DNA from: Bdellovibrionaceae bacterium UBA2339
GTDB lineage: Bacteria > Bdellovibrionota > Bdellovibrionia > Bdellovibrionales > JAMPXM01
Direction of reading: 5' to 3'
Length of the DNA: 21,620 nt
Assembly (NCBI GenBank): GCA_002344785.1
Contig: DDUL01000053.1
Coordinates: 1-21,620, forward strand
Of the stretch, positions 6,300-11,941 are shown piece by piece. A program made the translations under genes and the position numbers. Numbering within the stretch: position 1 is the first letter of the stretch; each line of letters starts with the position of its first letter. The notes beneath the pieces are model-generated. The model worked only from the letters and a program-made list of their open reading frames with translations, ran no database searches and was not told the DNA's origin.

Positions 6300-7649
6300 A
6301 TGCGCGCACATCCCCTCAACTTCAATTCCCAGCGAGATTCGCTTTCGCTTCTCCGCAGCGGATTGCTGTGGTCCGCGCTCACAGTCGCAGTTGCGCTCGC
6401 AAGCGGATGCTCATTTCGCGAAGATCCCGATGCTGAGAAAAAGGCCGACCCCGCGCCGGTGCGCGAGGCCGTCAACAAGCACACCATTTCGAAGCGCGAC
6501 TTCCGCATCGAGTTCCTGCCGCAAGAGCGCCCCAATGACTATCTCATTCGACTTCACTGGCCCGCTGGCAAAGACGTCGCATTGAACATCACGCGAGTTC
6601 GCCCACTGGACAACGCGGGTCGGCCTTTGGGTCCTCCCGAATATGAGCCAGTGTCAGCGCAAGACCAGACCTACAAGGTAGTCGGCCACTGCCCTGCCTC
6701 AGGCACATTTGAATTAACAATTCAGATTAACTCTCCACTTTCTGGATTCTCTGCTTCTCACGACATTAGCGGGGTTTGCCCTAGAGACTTCGAGATCAAG
6801 CGTTCAGAAGTCGTCTCAGTAGTGATGTCAAATTTGAACTATCATCCTGGGTCTCCAATTGGCCGACTGTTCATGTTAAATGGATCATTGCTCACAATCG
6901 ATACGGACACCGACCTGAACCTAAGTGGGCTAATCATTGAAGGAACAGCATCAATTCGAGTGCTACCCAATGAGTCAATTTTCACCCAGCGCCTACCCGA
7001 ACACTGGAAAGCCCCCAAGCTCCGCCTCAAAGCCCAGTCCGCGCGCGGCGGACATCTCAATCTCGTGCTTGAAGGACGCAATGGCGACGACGGCGTGCAG
7101 CCGCCTCCGCGCGCAGCGAATCCGCAACTCAACGGCGCGCCCGGCGAAGCGGCGCAGGTGCAAGTCGAGTGTCGGCCTCGACCGGCGAGCCGACTCAGCC
7201 CCGACACCGTCGGCGAAACCTGCAACAAAGTTTGCACGAAGCCTCCCACCAACGGCTCGCCTGGACGACCGGGCCAGCGCCGAGGTGAAGATGGTCGACC
7301 GGGACTTCCCGGCATCGGCACAAGTGAAGTTGAACTCGACATCGCGGAGCTTGGCGAGCTGCAACTGAGTCTCGAACTCAAACCCGGCAAAGGCGGACAG
7401 GGCTCGCGCGGTGGACTCGGCGAACCCGGCGGACGAGGTGGCGCAGCAGGCGTGAACACCGACAGCGCTTGCGCCCCCGCATCGCCTGGCCCGCAAGCGG
7501 AGTCAGCACCCGAAGGTGCGCGCGGACAAGACGGCGCGCATGGTGGATGCGGCAAGATCAAACTACCGCGCGCCTTGCAGTCGCGCACTAGCCTCAGAGA
7601 TCTTCAGCTCGAATGTTCACGAGACCCGCGTCTCATCGAGTGGAACTGA
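6300..7649 (+). CDS. Probable lipoprotein with collagen-like Gly-rich C-terminal half
   Basis: A 449-residue exported protein. Residues 12-37 are a signal sequence ending in Leu-Ala-Ser-Gly-Cys, so Cys37 is a plausible lipidation site although Ala rather than Leu is at -3. An unrecognised domain follows to about residue 310. It ends with a Gly-Ser-Leu-Leu-Thr-Ile segment resembling beta-solenoid strands that precede collagen-like tails in other secreted proteins. Two stretches with collagen-like Gly-Xaa-Yaa spacing follow (about 318-335, e.g. GRPGLPG, and 360-420, e.g. GGLGEPGGRGG), split by a short Glu/Leu-rich segment. Several Cys in the C-terminal half suggest disulfides. ATG at 6300 is preferred; TTG at 6291 overlaps the -10 hexamer. 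GC is clearly lower at about 6690-6990 than on either side. Likely on the outer membrane or surface; function unknown. Confidence 0.83.
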   Translation: MRAHPLNFNSQRDSLSLLRSGLLWSALTVAVALASGCSFREDPDAEKKADPAPVREAVNKHTISKRDFRIEFLPQERPNDYLIRLHWPAGKDVALNITRVRPLDNAGRPLGPPEYEPVSAQDQTYKVVGHCPASGTFELTIQINSPLSGFSASHDISGVCPRDFEIKRSEVVSVVMSNLNYHPGSPIGRLFMLNGSLLTIDTDTDLNLSGLIIEGTASIRVLPNESIFTQRLPEHWKAPKLRLKAQSARGGHLNLVLEGRNGDDGVQPPPRAANPQLNGAPGEAAQVQVECRPRPASRLSPDTVGETCNKVCTKPPTNGSPGRPGQRRGEDGRPGLPGIGTSEVELDIAELGELQLSLELKPGKGGQGSRGGLGEPGGRGGAAGVNTDSACAPASPGPQAESAPEGARGQDGAHGGCGKIKLPRALQSRTSLRDLQLECSRDPRLIEWN

Positions 7650-7661
7650 GGGCACAGCCCG

Positions 7662-8375
7662 ATGTCGCAAGCATTCGCTCACCAACGCGTACTCATCCTG
7701 ACTGGCGCGGGGATCTCTGCGGAGTCTGGGCTCAAAACTTTTCGCGATGCCGACGGACTTTGGGAAGGGCATCGCATCGAAGACGTCGCCACGCCCGAGG
7801 CCTTCGCGCGCGATCCTGATCTCGTCTATGACTTCTACAACCAGCGACGGCGTTCGCTTCGCGAGGTTACACCCAACGCTGCGCATGTCGCGATCGCGAA
7901 GTTCGAGCATCAGCACATCGCTTCAGGCGGCGAGTTTCTTTTGGTCACGCAAAACGTCGATGACTTGCATGGACGAGCTGGCTCGAAGCGGTTGCTGCAC
8001 ATGCACGGCGAACTCATAAAGGCGCGCTGCCTGGATCGCGGCGAAGTCCTGAATTGGACCGACGATCTCGATCAAAGCAGCGTTCACCCGCGCAGCAAGA
8101 TGCCCGGGCGCCTCAGGCCTCACATCGTTTGGTTTGGCGAGGTCCCCTTGCATCTCGATGAGATTTTCGACTTCGCTCGTCGCGCTGAGGTGTTCATTGC
8201 AATCGGAACTTCAGGCGTGGTCTATCCGGCGGCGATGTTGGTGAATGCGACTCCTCCGCATTGCCGACGAATTCTCTTGAATCTCGCCGCCGCGGAGAAC
8301 GCGACGGCCTTTGATGAAGTGATGCTCGGGGCTGCGACGCAATTGGTGCCGCAACTTCTCGGTTCATCGAACTGA
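7662..8375 (+). CDS. cobB: Sirtuin-type NAD-dependent protein deacylase (CobB-like)
   Basis: A 237-residue SIR2 enzyme that removes acyl groups from lysine using NAD+. Motifs in order: GAGISAESG (15-23) for NAD binding, Tyr59-x-x-Arg62 typical of class III sirtuins that accept succinyl or malonyl groups, TQNVDDLH (96-103), catalytic His115 in HMHGEL, and the Arg-Pro-His-Ile-Val-Trp-Phe-Gly-Glu motif (152-160). E. coli CobB has Zn-ligand Cys between the last two motifs; here only Cys123 remains, so the structural zinc site seems lost while the rest is intact. It begins 13 nt after the lipoprotein gene with a weak GAGGG site and may be co-transcribed with it. It converges on the 8389 gene. Symbol is given by family; the exact acyl preference is inferred. 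Confidence 0.93.
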   Translation: MSQAFAHQRVLILTGAGISAESGLKTFRDADGLWEGHRIEDVATPEAFARDPDLVYDFYNQRRRSLREVTPNAAHVAIAKFEHQHIASGGEFLLVTQNVDDLHGRAGSKRLLHMHGELIKARCLDRGEVLNWTDDLDQSSVHPRSKMPGRLRPHIVWFGEVPLHLDEIFDFARRAEVFIAIGTSGVVYPAAMLVNATPPHCRRILLNLAAAENATAFDEVMLGAATQLVPQLLGSSN

Positions 8376-8388
8376 ACTCGAGGCAGCT

Positions 8389-8895
8389 TCACATGCGAAT
8401 GCAGAGCAGTGATTGCCGAATGACAAAGTCGCGAGTCGGCTGAGGCCGATCCAAAGTTGGGCTCTGCGAATAAGTCAGCTTCTCAATCTCGATCAGCACA
8501 TCCACCACACGCTGGCGTGCAGCGTCTGTGGTGATGATGAAGCGAGCTCGACTCTGGCCATCAACGCTGGTTGTGCCGATGCGAAGAAGCGGCTGTGTAC
8601 CAGGCAATGCGCGCAGCACTTGCCATGCGCCAAAGCTGCCGGTTTGCGCTCGGACTGAGGCCAGCAAGGTCCGGCCCGAAGGTGTCGAGGCCCGTCCACC
8701 AGGATCATGACAACTCCATTGTCCGACGGCGATACTGTCTAAGACGCCACCGACAATCTTCCCGACTTCTTGCGCATCGTTGACGACTTCACCTTGCAAG
8801 GCGACTGGCCCAACAGCACTCGAGGTCGGGCTCGCGGCTGCGAACTGCGGGATCATCGACATCGCGAACACGGACATGATCAAGCTCTTCATCAT
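8389..8895 (-). CDS. Small secreted protein, paralogue of the upstream gene
   Basis: A 168-residue protein with a signal peptide (Met-Met-Lys start, hydrophobic core, cleavage after Ala-Ala-Ala-Ser or close by). The start at 8895 is set by AAGAGGAG 7 nt upstream; the frame is open for 48 more codons but those overlap the spacer and the neighbouring gene. It is related to the protein encoded at 8933-9466: both have Trp-x-Cys-x-Asp then Gly-Arg (Cys62 here), a Pro-Leu-Leu-x-Ile/Val segment followed by Gln-Ser-Arg, an Ile-Glu-Ile/Leu-Glu-x-Leu helix and a penultimate-region Cys (Cys165). The two Cys probably form a disulfide. Second gene of a two-gene operon, 37 nt after the first. Family and function not recognised. 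Confidence 0.82.
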   Translation of the reverse strand: MMKSLIMSVFAMSMIPQFAAASPTSSAVGPVALQGEVVNDAQEVGKIVGGVLDSIAVGQWSCHDPGGRASTPSGRTLLASVRAQTGSFGAWQVLRALPGTQPLLRIGTTSVDGQSRARFIITTDAARQRVVDVLIEIEKLTYSQSPTLDRPQPTRDFVIRQSLLCIRM

Positions 8896-8932
8896 AAATC
8901 TCTCCTCTTGAGTGAGAACACCGGATTGCAAG

Positions 8933-9466
8933 TTAAGGCTGACACTGAATCGCACGGACAAGCTGAAAGCTGGGACCTTCAGTCGGATTATCCAGCGGCC
9001 CTGCGAACCTCGAAACAAGTCGCTCAAGTCCAATCTCAATTTCGAGAATTCGTGTCTTGTCGGCGCTCGTTTTGATTTTCAAAACGCGTCGCGATTGATG
9101 ATCCGCAGGCGTGAGCCGCACATTCAACAAAGGATCCACACCACTCGTCGATCGCTCAACGCGAATCAAAACGAAATCATGTAATCCAGCGGACTCGATC
9201 ATATTGCGAGGACTGCGCAATCGAGAGATCAAAGCTAGCCTTCCAGCCTGATGATCGCGACAGCGCCAGAAGCGAGAGGACAGTTCACCGCGAATGCCAT
9301 TGACGATTCGAATCGCCAAATCCGCATCAGAAATGAGTTCACTGGATCTCGGAGTCGAGCTAGTACTCGCCACGGGACTGGCGCTCGCACTCTGCGCACC
9401 GCCGTACAAGGCGATCGTCAGCAGACTCCACGCCACAAATTGAAAACTTCGCATAATCACCCGCAT
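8933..9466 (-). CDS. Small secreted protein, paralogue of the downstream gene
   Basis: A 177-residue exported protein: Met-Arg-Val-Ile-Met-Arg start, hydrophobic core to about residue 22 and cleavage near Ala-Ser-Ala-Ser (about 26-30). GAGGAG lies 6 nt before the ATG at 9466, which decides the start. The mature part shares with the 8389 protein a Trp-Arg-Cys-Arg-Asp motif (Cys69), Asp-Pro-Leu-Leu-Asn-Val, Gln-Ser-Arg, an amphipathic Glu-Ile-Gly-Leu-Glu-Arg-Leu helix, and a Cys two residues from the end (Cys175). The Cys-Cys distance is 106 here and 103 in the paralogue, so the fold is probably the same. First gene of a two-gene operon, divergent from 9823. Function not recognised; it could bind a partner in the envelope. 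Confidence 0.82.
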   Translation of the reverse strand: MRVIMRSFQFVAWSLLTIALYGGAQSASASPVASTSSTPRSSELISDADLAIRIVNGIRGELSSRFWRCRDHQAGRLALISRLRSPRNMIESAGLHDFVLIRVERSTSGVDPLLNVRLTPADHQSRRVLKIKTSADKTRILEIEIGLERLVSRFAGPLDNPTEGPSFQLVRAIQCQP

Positions 9467-9822
9467 GATGAACTCCTCGTCGCGAGACACTGGCCCTAAG
9501 GTCACAAAGAGACCTAGATGTATGGCGTTTTGCGCCAGTTCGCCATGAACACGTCCGAACATGAGATTGAAATGATGAGGCAATTTTGAGTTGCGTGATT
9601 CTCATTTGCGTCTTTCGCATCTCGCTGTCGATCCGTGAGAGCCCATTCGTTCGCGTTCCGCGTTGGCCTAGCTCATGCTCTCACCTCATGCACTCTGGCC
9701 CGTGCTGGTCAAAGCTCTGAACACGACGTCCGTCGAAGTTCGAGTTTGGCCAAAAACATGGAAGCGAAATGAAACTGATACGAACTGAAACAGACGCGAA
9801 ATACTTTGAAAGGACGACACAC
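9467..9822. other. Divergent intergenic region
   Basis: About 356 nt between the minus-strand secreted pair and the plus-strand gene at 9823, which must hold both promoters. I see no convincing -35/-10 pair. A stem TGGCG/CGCCA surrounds 9522-9536 and an AGGTC/GACCT inverted repeat lies in the leader of the minus-strand gene (about 9499-9515). No small gene has a ribosome binding site or coding character. An alternative ATG for the plus-strand gene lies at 9769. Confidence 0.4.
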
Positions 9823-10413
9823 GTGAGCCACTTGAAGTCTCGATTCACACATTCATTCATCTCAACCTGCAGCTCTGATCGAGCCCGCGCGCTCACTCTT
9901 TCCCTCTCACTCCTTGGCTTCGTCAGCACGGCAATCGCGGGAAACCCGTCGCCAGCCCTCCATCAACGCACGGAACAGCGAGCCCAACAGTCCGAGCAAA
10001 AGGGAATCACATTTGAAACCAATCCTGCCCCAATCCGACCCATCGTCTTGACGGTCACGGATCGGCCCTCGGCCTTCAGTGACTACAATTTAGCTGCGAC
10101 CAATTACGGTGTTGCTGGATATACGATTAACGTCAACGGCGCCGCCCGACTGCGAATCTACAGCAACTTCTCCTCACGCGTCCCGCGCTACACCTATCTC
10201 AATACGACCGGAACACTCTCCGTCCACGAAAACTTCACGATGCCCGAATACACACGACTCTTGAACATGCTTCGTCGGGCTTCGTCTCACTGTCCCGTCC
10301 TCATCCATCTCGACGTCAGCTATGTCGATCAAACTCCTCGAGCAAAGATCCAACGCGTTCAAGAAACCTGCGATCACTTGTCGCAAGTCGAAACTCCACA
10401 AAGCGAAGGATGA
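9823..10413 (+). CDS. Secreted protein of unknown function
   Basis: A 196-residue exported protein that I do not recognise. The GTG at 9823 is preferred because AAAGGA (9809-9814) lies 8 nt upstream and gives a shorter N-region. ATG at 9769 would add 18 residues, with weaker GGAAG. The signal peptide has a long Arg/Ser-rich N-region, a Leu/Ser-rich core and cleavage after Ala-Ile-Ala. The mature N-terminus is Gln/Glu-rich. The C-terminal half has a pair of Cys and a Pro-Val-Leu-Ile-His-Leu-Asp-Val segment followed by Asp-Gln, faintly like the Pro-Leu-Leu segment of the secreted proteins on the other strand, too weak to assert homology. The stop overlaps an ATG in the next frame by 4 nt, and the two genes probably form one operon. 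Confidence 0.75.
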   Translation: MSHLKSRFTHSFISTCSSDRARALTLSLSLLGFVSTAIAGNPSPALHQRTEQRAQQSEQKGITFETNPAPIRPIVLTVTDRPSAFSDYNLAATNYGVAGYTINVNGAARLRIYSNFSSRVPRYTYLNTTGTLSVHENFTMPEYTRLLNMLRRASSHCPVLIHLDVSYVDQTPRAKIQRVQETCDHLSQVETPQSEG

Positions 10414-10454
10414 TTCAAGTCGATGAGCCTCCAACAAGTCGAAAAGGAAACACC

Positions 10455-10928
10455 ATGCCGAACGCACCAAGCACCAAACTCAAATTACTGACATGCACGC
10501 TAGCTTCACTGCTCATTTTCTCGGGCGAGGCCCTCGCGGACCAAATTGATCCAGATCGCTTCGACATCGAAGTCCTTCAAGACATCGACACCGGGGCCAG
10601 CAACTTGACCAATGGAATTCAGCGCGTCTCGGTGGAACTCTTGGCGGCTACGATCCCCGAGCATGGCCGAAGCTCCTGTTACTTCACCACCCAACTTCCA
10701 CCGCGAAGTCGCTTAGTGATTGCACGCGGCCCTTTGCGAGCGGCTCGCGCGATTCATGCGATCTTCGAGCTTCATCGCTTTAAAGCTGATGGCACCTTGG
10801 GTCCCTCCATTGGACGACTCGAGTGCTGGAAGGGACGACACGGCCTCGTCGAAGGCGACGCTCGACTCGTCGTCGAACGCATCAACTTAAGCACTCTCAA
10901 CACTCACTTGCGAGCGCGCCTCATTTAA
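10455..10928 (+). CDS. Small secreted protein of unknown function
   Basis: A 157-residue protein with a clear signal peptide (Lys-Leu-Lys, hydrophobic core, Ala-Leu-Ala cleavage before Asp-Gln). The start at 10455 has AAAGGA 6 nt upstream and places the signal peptide at the N-terminus; ATG at 10410 overlaps the previous stop by 4 nt and would add 15 polar residues. The mature part has two Cys (in Ser-Ser-Cys-Tyr-Phe and Leu-Glu-Cys-Trp), likely a disulfide, and a basic middle segment (Arg-Leu-Val-Ile-Ala-Arg-Gly). No family is recognised. It follows the 9823 gene in the same direction and converges with the DUF1295 gene; in 10929-11025 only a weak GAGTG/CACTC stem is seen between them. Confidence 0.75.
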   Translation: MPNAPSTKLKLLTCTLASLLIFSGEALADQIDPDRFDIEVLQDIDTGASNLTNGIQRVSVELLAATIPEHGRSSCYFTTQLPPRSRLVIARGPLRAARAIHAIFELHRFKADGTLGPSIGRLECWKGRHGLVEGDARLVVERINLSTLNTHLRARLI

Positions 10929-11025
10929 AGCCCGATCCAAATCCACCGAGTGAAGTACACTCCGCTCAGTGATTGAGGCGAGCGTCTGCGACCATCGCTA
11001 AAACGCAACACACAGGCCATCGCGA

Positions 11026-11814
11026 TCACTCGCGAGGCCACCAAGGCAAGAGCGCGCGCGTGCGCCGGCGGTATTCGGCAAACTCAGGCCGCGCGGAGTA
11101 GCGGGCCTCAAGCAAGGTGATGCCGGAAACTTTGAGCAGAAGTAAATTGATCGTGAGACCAGGCAGAAGGCCCCACCACGCGACCTGCGGAAAGAGACTC
11201 AGGCTCACACCCCACCAAAACACAATTTCACCAAAGTAGTTGGGGTGCCGAGAATACTTCCATAGACCAGAGGTCAGCATACGATCTTTGTGCTCAGGCT
11301 TGGCCTTAAAGGCCGACTTTTGAAAATCCGCGACGCTCTCATAGACGAAGCCGATCAGCATCGCGAGCAGGCCGACAATTTCAATCAGCGAAGTTTCTTC
11401 TCGACCCAGCTTGGAGCGAAACGCGACGAACACCGGAGCGCCGATCCATAAAGAAATCGCCGCTTGCAAGAGAAACACACGGACGTATGCGATCGAGATC
11501 GCCCGCCGACCCCACTGCGCGCGCCAATTTGCATAGCGCGCATCCTCTTTTCCCAAGCGGCGAGCGCGAAGGGCGATGTATCCACTCAAGCGCAAAGCCC
11601 AAGCCAGCAACAAGGCGAGCGACCCAAGCCCCAGCACACTCACAGTCTCACTCATGCCCGAGCCAACAGCGAACAAGAACCCGCAAAGACCTGCCCACGC
11701 CAGACTAGGACCCCAGAACACGTCGATCACACTAAAGTCTTTGCGAAAGATCGCCCACACATACGCGAGGTGAAACAACACCAAAAGTCCCGCCACGTAC
11801 ACTAAGCCACTCAC
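11026..11814 (-). CDS. DUF1295 integral membrane protein (steroid 5-alpha-reductase-like)
   Basis: A 262-residue inner-membrane protein with about six to seven hydrophobic segments. Family marks: Asp-Val-Phe-Trp-Gly after the first helix, Leu-Arg-Leu-Ser-Gly-Tyr-Ile, an Arg-Tyr-Ala-Asn-Trp-Arg region, then the C-terminal Gly-Leu-Trp-Lys-Tyr-Ser-Arg-His-Pro-Asn-Tyr-Phe-Gly-Glu block shared with isoprenylcysteine methyltransferase and sterol reductases, where the cofactor (NADPH or S-adenosylmethionine) binds. The GTG start at 11814 is chosen because ACGGAG lies 6 nt upstream and the length fits the family; ATG at 11883 would add 23 polar residues. Substrate is unknown; members often modify lipids. 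It is a single gene, convergent with the preceding and divergent from the following one. Confidence 0.9.
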   Translation of the reverse strand: MSGLVYVAGLLVLFHLAYVWAIFRKDFSVIDVFWGPSLAWAGLCGFLFAVGSGMSETVSVLGLGSLALLLAWALRLSGYIALRARRLGKEDARYANWRAQWGRRAISIAYVRVFLLQAAISLWIGAPVFVAFRSKLGREETSLIEIVGLLAMLIGFVYESVADFQKSAFKAKPEHKDRMLTSGLWKYSRHPNYFGEIVFWWGVSLSLFPQVAWWGLLPGLTINLLLLKVSGITLLEARYSARPEFAEYRRRTRALLPWWPRE

Positions 11815-11941
11815 AAAAAACTCCGTTTCATTTTGGTACACGATCACCCAGTCATGATCGCACGATCTCGCAACCACAAACACGCATCCGACAGTCTAGG
11901 TTTTGTTCAACTCAAACCCGCAAAATGCCGAAAAGATACCC

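Noticed and set aside
6842..7588. Minus-strand open frame of 248 codons
   Set aside because: It lies opposite the Gly/Pro-rich lipoprotein gene and translates to Pro/Ser/Arg-rich sequence; no ribosome binding site. The plus strand has a signal peptide and sensible domains.
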